From: Blepharisma japonicum
Lineage: Eukaryota; Ciliophora; Heterotrichea; Heterotrichida; Blepharismidae
DNA: 64,000 bases
Assembly: GCA_949751835.1 (NCBI GenBank)
Contig: CATKHK010000034.1
Coordinates: 310,001-374,000, forward strand
Direction: 5' to 3'
The translations under genes and the position numbers were made by a program. Positions 47,376 through 58,198 of the stretch are shown here, one piece after another. The notes under the pieces are model-generated. The model was not told where the DNA came from and did no database searches. It saw nothing but the letters and a program-made list of their open reading frames with translations. Position 1 is the stretch's first letter. Every line of letters begins with the position of its first letter.

Positions 47376-48803
47376 TTATCCAAAATTATCCTTTGTCCTT
47401 TTCACAAACAGCATAATCCACACTATGATTTGTAGAAGCAGCATAAATAGAGTTACCCCAAAATGAGCCCAATTCAGCCTGTATGGATCGGTAAGCACAT
47501 AATCTACAAATTTCAACCCAGCAGCTGTCAATGGATCACTGCATACTCTATAATCTAAATCTCTATATCAATTTCTATAATACCCACAGACTACACATGC
47601 ACATAGTAAAAACGGGACTACTAAAATTTTACAAAAAACCTCAAGAATTGTCAGAGTAAGCAAAGGCTTGTCAAATTCTGTCAAGTCTTCTTCAGACCGT
47701 TTATAACATCACCAATATAATAATGGGCCTACTATTATAAAATAAAAGGCAAAAATACTATCAACTATTAGTAAAGCGAGCTGAAGACCATATACTTCAT
47801 GTAGAGGGTCATCATATCTGTGCAGTTTTTCTCTGGTATAATAGCGGGTTTGGCAGACTTTTTTTCAGAGAATGGACCGTCGGTATGATAAATAATATAA
47901 GGAATTTTCTTCTAAGGTAAACTCAGGTAAGCTTAAAATATTTTGATTGTCGTTGTCTTGGTAGTAACTTTCTTCTGATAAAGAGTCAATTGTAACAAAT
48001 CTATCATCAGTAATTGTGCATTCTTCAGGGGTTTCTTTAAGAAGAGGGTAATAAGACTTAGATTTTCCATTTTCACTTTCAAAACAAGGGTTACCTTGTG
48101 TTATTGCTATATCTATAATAGGCAGATCAGTTGAATCTTCACTGCCTATTCCATAATAGAGAACTAAATCATCACCAAAATATAAAGAATTTGAGTACCC
48201 ATCAGGTCGAGGGTCACTTGAATTTTGTAGTAAAACTTTGTTTATAGGACATCCTAAACTAGATTCTTGACAAAGCTGAAATTCCCCAGTGGCGCATTTT
48301 ATAAATTCAACATCATGATCATATATGTCAGTTAAAGAAGGGCAGCTATCATTACCTGCTACAGGCGCCCAGTACGCCGAAGTCCCTCCTCTTCATACAC
48401 AAAGCACTCTTCCTCTCCACACCCTCATATTAAAAGGTGCAGTGCTTGATACTGCTGTACATCCTTGCTTAGTTTGGCTTGAAGTGCATGGAGAATCTAT
48501 AACGTCTCCATTATAAGAACAATAACACCCTTCATTTGTACCAGGCCACTGAGCTACACGATTAATTTCGTCATATCCAAACGGACAGGACTGTGAGCTG
48601 TTGACTGTGACTATATCATAAATGCTGAGCATTTTCCAATTATCGATTACCTCTGCATAAAAAATACCGTTTATATGGTTTTCTGGGAAGCAGATGCTGG
48701 TATAAGCAATGCCTGATAAGACTAAAATTACAACGGCGTAGAGAGCATCTAAAATTTTCAAAGTTTTTGTGTGTGCGGAAATTCCCATTTTTATAAAATT
48801 CAT
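47376..48803 (-). CDS. Four-TM membrane protein with cysteine-rich extracellular loop (475 aa)
   Basis: Single exon with five or so TGA codons as Trp, from ATG at 48803 (an internal Met6 is possible) to TAA at 47376. TM1 is ALYAVVILVLSGIAYTSICF. A loop of about 270 residues with many Cys pairs and N-glycosylation sites follows (CYCSYNGDVIDSPC, GCPINKVLLQNSS). Three further TM helices lie near the C-terminus (LQLALLIVDSIFAFYFIIVG, ILVVPFLLCACVVCGYY, GVTLFMLLLQIIVWIMLFV), and the protein ends in a short basic tail. I do not recognise the family; such proteins are common among ciliate-specific surface proteins. It probably sits in the plasma or vacuolar membrane. Confidence 0.75.
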
Positions 48804-49052
48804 AGAAGAGCATAAGGATAATTTCGCAAAAAAATTGAAAATATTGATATAGAATAGGAATTTAATTAATTTTTATTTTTTGGTTTTAAATTATCGAAAA
48901 AATACAAAAATTTGCTTTCAATTAGTATAAAATAGTAATAATTAGCGTAAAAACAAATTTAAGTTATGCTTATGCTGGATAATTTTTAATTTTAATTATT
49001 TTAGGAATTAAGATTATGCATAATTTTGGCGAGATATTAAGACAAAATCTAA

Positions 49053-52000
49053 ATGGAACCCAAAGGCAGGTCAAGCACTCCGCTTTTGCCATTTAAACCA
49101 GTTATAACCAAAAATTGCGCTAAGCCTCTCGAATGTGATAAGTGGCGTCAGCAATTTCTCTACACATTCGATATTTCCTTTACCAATACTTTTCATTATG
49201 AGTGGACTATCCAAAAGACCTATAAAGACTTCATAAAGCTTCAAAAATTATTACATCATATAATTTCTAACACCCCACACAAAATCCCTTCAAAATCCAA
49301 ATTATATGACCTTTCCCTTGATGACCGTCTTTCTTTCCTTGAAGGTTTTTTGCAGTTTTTGGCCGAGGAGCATGGCTCTAACCCTCATTTTAAAGCCTTT
49401 TTAGAGGTTTCTGAACTTTCTTTTGATGGCGACACAAAGCTTAAAGAAGGCTATGTACAGAAACGTACAGGTGGGAGATATGGGAATGAGCGAAAATGCT
49501 TCAACTTGGCGAAGCACTTTAAAAGGTTCCAAAAGCGCTGGGTTGTATTAAGAAAAGACAATTTGGCCTATCTGACAGACCATTCCAGCAGAAATTTGCA
49601 TGAGGCGCTTATGTTTAAAGATAATTTTGTGGTTAAGTGGGGAAAGCGAGATGCAGACTATGATGATGGGATCAGAATTCTTACGTCAAGAAGGAATTTT
49701 ATATTTAGATGTGGAACTGTCCATAAAAGAGATGAATGAGTAGAAGCCATTAATGCAGCTTTAGAAAGCTCTGATTGAAATATCGGTGTAAAACGCTTTG
49801 ATTCCAGTTTCCCTATAAGAAACCACAATAGAGCTGCCTGATACGTAGATGGTGAAGGCTACTTTAACGAAGTCTACCACAACTTGAAGCTTGCCAAGCG
49901 TGAAGTTTTTATTACTGATTGGTGACTTTCTCCAGAACTTTACTTAAAAAGACCTTCAAATATCCATTCAAAAACTAAACTTGTAGATGTCCTTGGCACC
50001 CTCGCAGACAGAGGTGTTTCTGTCTTTGTCCACGTCTATAAAGAATTTTCAATGGCTTTAACCTTAAATTCTTTGCATACCCAACAAACCTTAACCCAGC
50101 GAAATCCTAATATAAAAGTTGTCAGACATCCTTCCCGATCTGTAGTCGGAGGTGTTTTCTTATGGTCCCATCATGAAAAAATCATTTGTATTGACCAAGA
50201 AATTGCTTTTTTAGGTGGCCTTGACCTATGTTATGGCAGAATGGATAACCACAAGCATTTATTAACTGACAATATCGAGCCTTATTATTGGAATGGGATT
50301 GATTATTCTAACGTCAGAGTCGCTGATTTCACCGACGTCGCTAATTGGCAAAGAGACACTATAGATAGAAAAGAAATCCCCAGAATGCCTTGGCATGATA
50401 TAGCCTTAAAAGTAGTCGGAACTGTCGCTGGTGACGTAGCTTTGCATTTTATTGATTTATGAAACCACGTGATGACTGATATTACAGGGATTTATACAAA
50501 AAATAAAGAATTATTAGAGCCAAATGCCAGAAGAGAAGAAGCAGCTGACCCAGAAATGTCAAGTTTGAGCATAGAGTCAATGAGATTAAGCCAAGAAGTA
50601 AAAATTGATGAAGCTAAAATTGAGGAAATTAAGAATGAGGAGGTTGTAAAGAAAAAAGAAATGAAAAAGCCGCTTTTAATGGTAACACCTGCTGAGGAAA
50701 CGAAAGAGTCAGCAGAAACAAAAACAAATCAGTTTTTGCAGATTCCTCAGGCAAGAAAAAGTATGGAGCCACCAAAAATCCTGCCAAGAAGCGTGACTTC
50801 AGAAGCCTGGCTCAAAAGAGAATTTACGGGGATAGAGGTGGCGCCAAGGACGTCTTCGCTGACACAGATTTCAAGAATTGATGTAAAAGCACTTGATAAA
50901 AAAATGTCTTTGCAGCCTGAAGATATGATATATAACGCAGAAGTCCTTACTAAAGCTTCACAAAACCCTTTAATTCAAAAACTTGTTCAAAATGTTCTGC
51001 CTAAAGAAATTGATGAAGCTTTATTATCCCCATTTCGGCAAAAAACAGCTGAAGCCTGAAAAGCTGCACAAGACAAAGAATTGAGAGAAAAATTGGAGTT
51101 TGAAGATGAATGTATCCAGCAAAAAGAAATCGAAGCTGACTTAAGAGAAGGAGAAGCTGGAAAATTCAAAAGAATGCTGACACCTAGCCATGTGGATTTA
51201 GATAATTTAGGGACCTGTGAATGCCAAATAGTAAGAAGTGCAGGACTATGGTCATATGGCTTAGAAGACCCAGAGCATTCTATTCATATGGCTTATCTAA
51301 GCTTGATTAACCAAGCTGACCATTTTATCTATATAGAAAACCAATTCTTTATTTCAAGTACTGCAGGCTCCCCAGTCAAAAACCAAATCGCCCAAGCCCT
51401 TGTAGACAGAATCAAAGTGGCGTCTGCACGCAAAGAAAAGTTTAAAGTAATTGTGGTCTGTCCTCTTCTACCAGGATTTGAAGGAGGCGTAGAAGACGCA
51501 GGAAGCTCAGTATTAAGACTGCAGCTATATTGGGAATACCAAACTATCAGCAGAAATAGTGATTCTATATATGAGCAGCTACTAAAAGAAGAAAATATAA
51601 AAAATCCTTTAGAATATATACAGTTTTATGGTTTGAGAAACCATGGAATGCTGGGAAATACCCCAGTAACAGAAATTGTATATGTGCATAGTAAATTGAT
51701 GATTGTAGATGACGATGTTGTGATTATGGGAAGTGCTAATATTAATGATAGAAGCCAATTAGGAGTCAGGGACTCAGAAATTGCTATGGTTTTGAATGAT
51801 ACTGAGAAAGTTGTGACAACTTTAGCAGGAGAAACTAGAAGAGTATCAAGATTTGCTCATGAGCTGAGGATGACTATTTTTAAGGAAATTATGGGAACGA
51901 CTGATGATAGGCTGGTAAGAGATCCGCTATCAGAAGAATTTACTTCTAATTGGCAGATGACAGCTGAAACTAATACAATTTTGTATAGAGAAATATTTGG

Positions 52001-52220
52001 CTGCTACCCTGACGACAACATAAAATCTTTTGCTCAAATTCGTACACTCCAAGAAAAAAGTGATTTAAGCCAATATTCATCTAAAAAGCATTTATTTAAA
52101 GGATTCCTTGTGCAGTTTCCTTTAGAGTTCCTTTTCAATGAAGACTTAAGGCTAGCTCTGTTCAATAAGAAGTCAATACTTACCAAGGAATTTATAATTC
52201 CTCAAGAAAGCTTTGTTTAG
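49053..52220 (+). CDS. PLD: Phospholipase D with PX and PH domains
   Basis: 1055 residues in one exon; TGA codons fall at conserved Trp positions, including ITDWWLSPELYLKRP. A PX domain (about 30-125, YEWTIQKTYKDFIKLQKLL) and a PH domain (about 130-250, KEGYVQKR, RFQKRWVVLR, DEWVEAI) precede the catalytic core. HKD motif 1 is SHHEKIICID with His near residue 374; motif 2 is YVHSKLMIVDDDVVIMGS with His near 879, followed by GSANINDRS. A charged insert of about 200 residues separates the halves, as in the PLD1 loop. The enzyme hydrolyses phosphatidylcholine to phosphatidic acid and choline; PX and PH domains direct it to phosphoinositide membranes. All catalytic residues are intact. A short overlapping upstream ATG in another frame (49017) could reduce initiation. 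Confidence 0.95.
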
Positions 52221-52254
52221 TTCTTATTCATTAAAAATTATATAAAATAATAAA

Positions 52255-52614
52255 ATGCAAAAAAAGCTAGAAAATCAAGAAGAAACTTTAAAACAGGTCT
52301 ATAACAGCGTTTTTAATGAGCTGTCTAAGCTTCAAATTGAAGAAAAATTCTTAGAAAGGCAGGCTCAGAGCTTAATAGAAAACCTGATTTCTAAGCATGG
52401 AGAATCCCCAGAGTTATTAGAGGCGATCCAAAATATCATTGAAGAAAATGACCAAGATTTCATTATGCAAGACATGCACATTGAAAATTTAAAACAAGAA
52501 GGCGTCGTGGAGGATTTATCGCAACAAGTCAGACAAATTTTAGAAAAAAACAATATTGATATGGAGCCTGAATCTTATGCATTTCCATCAAAAGTGTTAA
52601 AAAGAGATTTTTAG
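52255..52614 (+). CDS. Small coiled-coil protein (119 aa)
   Basis: Complete frame MQKKLENQEETLKQVYNSVF to TAG, without TGA. Almost entirely helical with heptad spacing (QIEEKFLERQAQSLIENLI, LSQQVRQILEKNNID). No known family. It starts 34 bp after the phospholipase D stop and ends 29 bp from the convergent oxysterol-binding gene, so its whole promoter and 5' leader must overlap the upstream gene's end. Confidence 0.7.
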   Translation: MQKKLENQEETLKQVYNSVFNELSKLQIEEKFLERQAQSLIENLISKHGESPELLEAIQNIIEENDQDFIMQDMHIENLKQEGVVEDLSQQVRQILEKNNIDMEPESYAFPSKVLKRDF

Positions 52615-52643
52615 TGTATTTTCTTATAATAATTCAATTACGA

Positions 52644-54491
52644 TTAAAATATATCTGGCAACCCTTCGAATTGTTGTAGTTTTCTTCTATTCCAATACTC
52701 CCCATTATAAATCCACTCATCATTTTCATTATAAAATCATGCTGGCTTATACTCAATCCCTTCTTCCTCTCTTTTTCTCCTAGCTTCCCTCTGTTTTTCT
52801 TCCAGTCTGACCTTCTCTTCTGCAGCCACTTTTAAGTCTCCATTTTCCAATGCTCGCTGATCAGGTCTAAACCTTGCATCTGTTGGAGTCAGCCCAGGGA
52901 AATATTCAGGCGAAATATTAAGCTGTAACGCAAAATCCGTAAAAAAGTAGCTTTGTTCATAGTCTGGAGGGCTTGGGTAGACTTCATACCCGACGATAAT
53001 TCTTTCTGTAGCAATATGTTTAATTTTTAGTCCTTGTGTTCAAGTTCCTTCTATTGAATATACAGCGTTTCCATCAGTGTCGAAAACCGAACCAGTTACT
53101 TCATGGGTGGTTTTTTCAAACCAGCTTTTTTTTTTGACAAAATTAAGTGTAGCTCTGTCACCTGTAGTATAATTAGACATTTCTAAGTCTCCATGGTTTT
53201 CTATATAAATTTTTCCCATAATGATGTTGTGGACATTGGTTTTGATCTTGTGGAAAACAAAATGATCGTTATAAGGTTTTATTACAAGATGGAAAGTTCC
53301 GGTAGGGTTCACTTGCAAATAGGTTCCTTTAAAGCTGGTTTTTACTTCAGTGTTGCCCCAAAATGCAAATACAGGATGGTCACAATGGATTGCAGAGACT
53401 GGAGGATGGTGGCTTACTTGTTCAGAGATCACTCTAAAACCATTTGTTTCAAGCTCAAAAGTTTCGCCTAATAGAGGGTTAAAAGGCTTCATTAAACGGT
53501 TTTCACTACCTGCGTAACCGCTTGCTGCGAAGCAAGCTACCAATGCAAGTCTTAATAACGGATCAGATTCTTCAGCAGCTCTTACTATTACATCAGAATA
53601 TGTCAAATCTTGGCAAAACCTCTGTAAAAAGCTTAAAGGCTCATTAAAATAAACAGGAACTGTAATTTTACTTAATTCTTTTCCTATGGAATCTTGTATA
53701 ACTTTTCAGATACTGAATTTTTGATTAGGGTTCCTAAGAACTGGCAAACATTTTCTATGTGGAATTGCCAATGTATTCTCTTCTTTTGCTACTTTTACTA
53801 CAATTTCTTCAGCAATTTGGTCTTTTACTTCAGTAAATTCAATTTCTTTTTCTAATTGTTCTACAACTAATGCTGACTCATCCATTTGATTCGCAAAACT
53901 TTGTATATTTTCCTGAATCGGTGCTATTTCTACCGATCTCGACCCATTTATACCTGTATTTCTTTTAGTTTCTTCCATATCAATAGCATCCAAAATTTCT
54001 GCTGAAACCTTTTTTATTGCTTGGGTCAGAAAAATTACCCGCTGAAGTCCAGGAATCCTCGTTCTCTCAGCCATCGGTATCATATCTACTGCTTCTTGTA
54101 TTTGTGCATGAATTCCTCAAAGTTCTCCTACTTTTATTGCTATTGTTTTCCCTCCTGATGGAGTCGGAATTTCTATATCAGGAAGCCTTTTCGGCCTGGC
54201 ATCACTCATAGACATAGACCGAATGGTGCTTTGTTGAGTTCTCAGTGCAGTAACCCACTTGTGAGCTTCAATAGGATTTTCTGCTTTGAGATGGACTTGT
54301 GTAACACCACTTGTTATTATGAATCTCTTTGGGTTAGTGTGGGATTGGATTTGTGAGTTGGTTAGGACAATATTTCCTTTAAGTTTGCCTCCTTTTTTCT
54401 TGTAATATTTTAAAACACCGTTTTGGATACTGAAAAAGCGTTTTCTCCAGCCATAGACGTAATTAGTCCACTTCTTCAAAAACCCTTCCAT
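52644..54491 (-). CDS. Oxysterol-binding protein (PH plus ORD)
   Basis: 615 residues, one exon, TGA as Trp at 53040, 53706, 54117 and near 52737. The N-terminal 85 residues are a PH domain ([28 protein letters not shown]). A linker with predicted helices leads to the lipid-transfer domain from about 275 ([36 protein letters not shown]), with the diagnostic fingerprint [11 protein letters not shown] at 357. The C-terminal signature region ([13 protein letters not shown], Arg-rich [26 protein letters not shown]) is complete. No FFAT motif is seen. These proteins exchange sterol or PS for PI4P at membrane contact sites; the PH domain suggests PI4P-rich membranes. Confidence 0.95.
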
Positions 54492-54660
54492 TTGTAACTC
54501 AATTTTAATTTATTGGTAAAGGCGGGCATTCATCTGTTGGAAACTATGGTGAAAATATTTAAATCTACAAAACATTTGTTTATTTTTCTGATTAATGCAT
54601 TTTTTTACTAATAGCTATTAATCTCTTAAAATCTATTTATGCTTTTATAATAAAAAGCCA

Positions 54661-55317
54661 ATGGAAAACATTTCTAATACAAAAGGAGTTTTTTCTCCTA
54701 TTGAAATCATTTCAGCGTCAAATTTGCTCAAAAATCAGCAACGAAACTTAAAAGTTCTGCTTTCTCGATTTTATTACTCAAAAATAAGCAAAATTTTTTA
54801 TATGCTTTTTATTATACTAACTATCTGGCTACTAGCAGGGATTATATTTGGCTTAAGCCAACTTTACTTTGCAGTCGCTGTATTTTTATTAGTATTGATG
54901 CTTATTCTTGCGATTTTTGAAGTAGTTTATAGGGTTGTTATGGAAGGAAACGTAACTTTCTTCAGCGAAAAATGGAATATTGCAGATGTTACTAGTTTAA
55001 GCATTAGCTGCATTATTTGTTGTATATCTTTTGGGATTGCAGGACTTATTAGTTATGCAGGAGAAATTTTGGCTGTTTTGATAAATTTGATTAGGCTTTC
55101 GTTAATTTATTTTAAATTGCTGAGGATGCTTAAAAGGATGAAAAACACAGGAATTGCAGTGAGTGATTTAAATGATTATGGGTATAGTGATGAAGTCCAA
55201 ACACCAACGTCTAAATATATATCGGATAAAGAAATAAATGATCAGGAAAAGTCTAATGATGGCGTATTTAAGTTTCATGAGTCTTCCAGAACTGATGAAT
55301 CTGAGGGCCAAATTTAA
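54661..55317 (+). CDS. Voltage-sensor-like four-TM protein (218 aa)
   Basis: Complete frame from MENISNTKGVFSPIEI to TAA with no TGA. Four hydrophobic helices: IFYMLFIILTIWLLAGIIFG, LYFAVAVFLLVLMLILAIF, a third beginning WNIADVTSLSISCIICC, and a fourth with spaced basic residues (INLIRLSLIYFKLLRMLKRM). The WNxxD start of helix 3, the acidic FEVVYR in helix 2 and the Arg/Lys periodicity of helix 4 resemble a voltage-sensing domain without a pore, as in Hv1 proton channels or voltage-sensing phosphatases. The cytoplasmic tail is Ser/Glu rich and there is no phosphatase domain. The assignment rests on pattern and could be wrong; a generic four-TM protein is the alternative. Confidence 0.6.
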   Translation: MENISNTKGVFSPIEIISASNLLKNQQRNLKVLLSRFYYSKISKIFYMLFIILTIWLLAGIIFGLSQLYFAVAVFLLVLMLILAIFEVVYRVVMEGNVTFFSEKWNIADVTSLSISCIICCISFGIAGLISYAGEILAVLINLIRLSLIYFKLLRMLKRMKNTGIAVSDLNDYGYSDEVQTPTSKYISDKEINDQEKSNDGVFKFHESSRTDESEGQI

Positions 55318-55432
55318 TTATAATGCTAATATAAATATTTAGATGCAATAAAAATGTGTAGAAAGAGGATTAGTAATGATAAAGACCAAACACACTTTTT
55401 GTTATGTCTTAAAACATATGTTGATTACTCTA

Positions 55433-55981
55433 TTATTCTGTTTTCTTTTCTTCCCCAGCCTCTCCAGCAGGTACTGCTCCTGTGGATATATCTCCTTTTT
55501 CCCCATCTAAGTCACCCAAATCAGCAGGTGCTTCTTCCTCTTCTGATTCTTCATCTGAATCTTCTCCTTCATCGTAATCAGGCATATTATTGTAATCGTA
55601 ATCAAAATCAGGCTTGCTCTTAGAGTTTTCGTCTTCTTCATCAACCCACTTACTCCAATCTATTGCAATCCAAGGTAATTTCCCTGTTTGCTTCAAAAGT
55701 CTTGGCCAATATTCAGCTTCTTTGTTTTCTTTAGCTAAACTTAGCTGCACGCTCCTTCCTGTGACTTTCCATTTGCATTCTGCTGGGACGATTTTTTCAT
55801 AGAGCTCTAAATCGACTGTGACTTCGCTTTCTGTATCCTTATTGGTACCTTTGAAGTGGATTCCGCCTTCAGGAGTAGTTTGGATGGTACACGAGTTCTC
55901 AACTAAGTTGGTTAATTCGAGTGTAATGAATACTTGTGCTTTTCTTTGAGCCCATTTTATTGGTGTGTGCCTTGCTTCCAT
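55433..55981 (-). CDS. p23/Sba1-type HSP90 co-chaperone (CS domain)
   Basis: 182 residues, no TGA, no intron. Residues 1-115 form a CS domain: PIKWAQRKAQVFITLEL start, IHFKGTN, VDLELYEKIVPAECKW, VQLSLAKENKEAEYWPRLLK, then the family signature WIAIDWSKWVDEEDE. The C-terminal 65 residues are a long acidic tail (EGEDSDEESEEEEAP), as in p23. p23 binds the ATP-bound closed HSP90 dimer and slows client release; the acidic tail carries passive chaperone activity. Length fits the family (160-220). It acts in the cytosol and nucleus. Confidence 0.93.
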   Translation of the reverse strand: MEARHTPIKWAQRKAQVFITLELTNLVENSCTIQTTPEGGIHFKGTNKDTESEVTVDLELYEKIVPAECKWKVTGRSVQLSLAKENKEAEYWPRLLKQTGKLPWIAIDWSKWVDEEDENSKSKPDFDYDYNNMPDYDEGEDSDEESEEEEAPADLGDLDGEKGDISTGAVPAGEAGEEKKTE

Positions 55982-56868
55982 TATTTGATTATAAATGGAA
56001 TGATGGATTCGAGAAATATCGATAATTATTTTACAAGAGAAATTACGTAATTTCGATCATTAATAGTGAAGAAGGCTATATTTAAAGCTTCAGCTACATA
56101 ATTTCCTAAGTGCGGTTTGAATTTATAGCTTAATATTCAATAGGATCTGTTCACTTATTCTTTGAAGCTCCCAATATTTTTCTATTTATGACGAAATTGC
56201 TTTTCTCTTGACCCTTTGAATTATAATTTTAAGCTTGTAAAACATATAATCAAATTAAGATCAGATGATATTTCCTCATTTATATGAAAAAGATATGCAG
56301 AAATTTTCATAATTTATTTATTTTTATTGAAAAATGATATACTTCAAAATTAAATATATCAGAGAAATACACAATGAGCTATCAGATCATTAATTTTAAA
56401 TGCTAAATACAAATTTATCCATTTTTCAATTAAAATTATCTAATTATTACTATTAAGATTATTGAACTAGCTGTTTTATTTTTTTCCAATTACAATATTT
56501 AATATGCAGGCTTAAAATAGAATAAAAAATATTTAAGTTAAAACTCGCTATTTTTATGAATATAGATCTCCATATCACAAAGGAAATTATAATTATTATT
56601 TTCGTAATTTCTTTTTTAATACCAAACAATTTTAAATAAGTCTAAGCATTATTTTCAAGCAGACATGCCATTTAAAATCCAAAATTCAAAGTTCCATTTT
56701 CCCGTTAATAATTTTTCATCTCTCAACTCTATTTCCTTCAATGCTCTCCTACCTTCAATTTTTTCTTCCCTTTTCTTTCCTTAATTTCCTTATTTTACTG
56801 GCTCATAAGCATATCTTAATCCTTATTCAAATCTCATTATTTGATTTAAATAATAGCCATAATATTTA
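55982..56868. other. Long intergenic region between divergent genes
   Basis: Nearly 890 bases between the p23 gene (minus) and the ammonium transporter (plus), the longest clean spacer in a stretch where gaps are often about 30 bp. Very AT-rich; no open frame, tRNA or repeat is recognised. It must hold both promoters. Confidence 0.5.
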
Positions 56869-58134
56869 ATGTCTTCGACTCAAAACTGTCCGCTCACTTT
56901 CAACGCAGTGGGCGATGTGATAGTTTTCATTGGACTCGTAAACCCTACATAGATCGGTCTCACAGTGATGGAGCATGGAGCAACTCGTAAAGGATTCAGG
57001 GATTATCTCGTCATGAAGAATTGGCTTCAATTCTCAGTTGGAATCGTCGCTTGGTGGCTGTTAGGCTATGGTTTCGCCTTTGGCAACCCATCAGACAGCG
57101 AATATATTGGAAATACCGACTTCGGTGGCAAACACTGGCTAACTGAAAAATCCAAGAACCACGGAGCTTGTGCATCCTACTTTGCGCTTTGCGGATTTTT
57201 CGTCTTGTTCATCATCAATGGTGCCATAGGTGAAAGGGCAAAATATCAAGTTTATCCTTGGTTTTCATGGTGGCTTATGCTTTTTGTATGGCCTGTTATT
57301 GTAGCTTGGTCATGGGGAGGCGGCTGACTTGACATTGAGCTTAATAAGCCTTTAATTGACAACGGCGGCGCTATTAATGTTCACATGTTTGCAGGAGCTT
57401 TTGGACTTATAGGAGCCATTCTCTTAGGCCCAAGGCCTGGAAGATATGACGACCCTGACTCAAAGGAGTGGGAAATCGCCTTTCCGACAACTTATATTGT
57501 TGGAGCTGTTTTGGTCATTTTAGGGATTTTTGGGCTAAATATTTCTTTATCCCCAACAGATGCTGCAAGAGGACTTGCAGCTTGTAACTCATGGATCTGT
57601 GGAGGGATGTCAGCAATTGTGACGTTAAAGCTTTTAACTTTGATGAAAAAAGATCTCCATACCCACTATGTAGCAGTTTATCAAGGGTTTATAGCAGGAA
57701 TGATTGTAATTTCAGACTCTGCTTATGACACAACTCCATGGCAAGCTGGACTGTGTGGAATCCTTAGTGGGATTATTTTTGCTGCTGGCTTCTATTTTTG
57801 CAGAGTAGCAAGGATTGATGATGTAATGAACGTGACTGCCACTTTCTTCTTGCCTGGGCTTATTGGAGGGATTTTACCTGGATTTATTACTGATGCTAAC
57901 GGGTGCTTCTGGGATGGAAAATCAGGCGATACCCTTTCTACTCAAGTAATTGCAGTGCTAGTTGTGTTGGGCTGGTCTCTAACTTGGGGAGCTTTATTAT
58001 TTGGCATCATGGCGATTTTTAAATCTTTAAGGCTTGATGATAACGTCATAAGTAACGAACTTGAAGGCTGTGAAATTAAACAGCGTGGCTGGCAATTACC
58101 AGGTCAAACTGAAGAAAAAGAAACTAAGAAATAG
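56869..58134 (+). CDS. AMT: Ammonium transporter (AMT/MEP/Rh family)
   Basis: Exons 56869-56937 and 56953-58134, joined across a 15-nt intron (GTAAACCCTACATAG), give 416 residues; a TGA at 57325-57327 supplies Trp in WSWGGGWL. About eleven membrane helices are seen. Family landmarks include VIVFIGLIGLTVMEHG, FFVLFIINGAIGERAK, VWPVIVAWSWGGGW, NGGAINVHMFAGAFG (first pore His, residue 167) and LAACNSWICGGMSAI. The position equivalent to the second pore His of AmtB (His318) reads Phe in NVTATFFLPGLIGG, so the twin-His pair appears incomplete. The family conducts ammonium/ammonia across membranes. The GC content is higher than in neighbouring genes. The N-terminus is short compared with most AMTs. 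Confidence 0.93.
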
Positions 58135-58198
58135 TAGGATAATTTATAATAAGTTTAAGAACAACTTTTATTTAAATTTAAGCTAAAAGTAGCTGATT

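Noticed and set aside
49017-49052. Upstream ATG as the start of phospholipase D
   Set aside because: It is in a different frame from the PX domain and terminates within about 30 codons; at most a short upstream frame.
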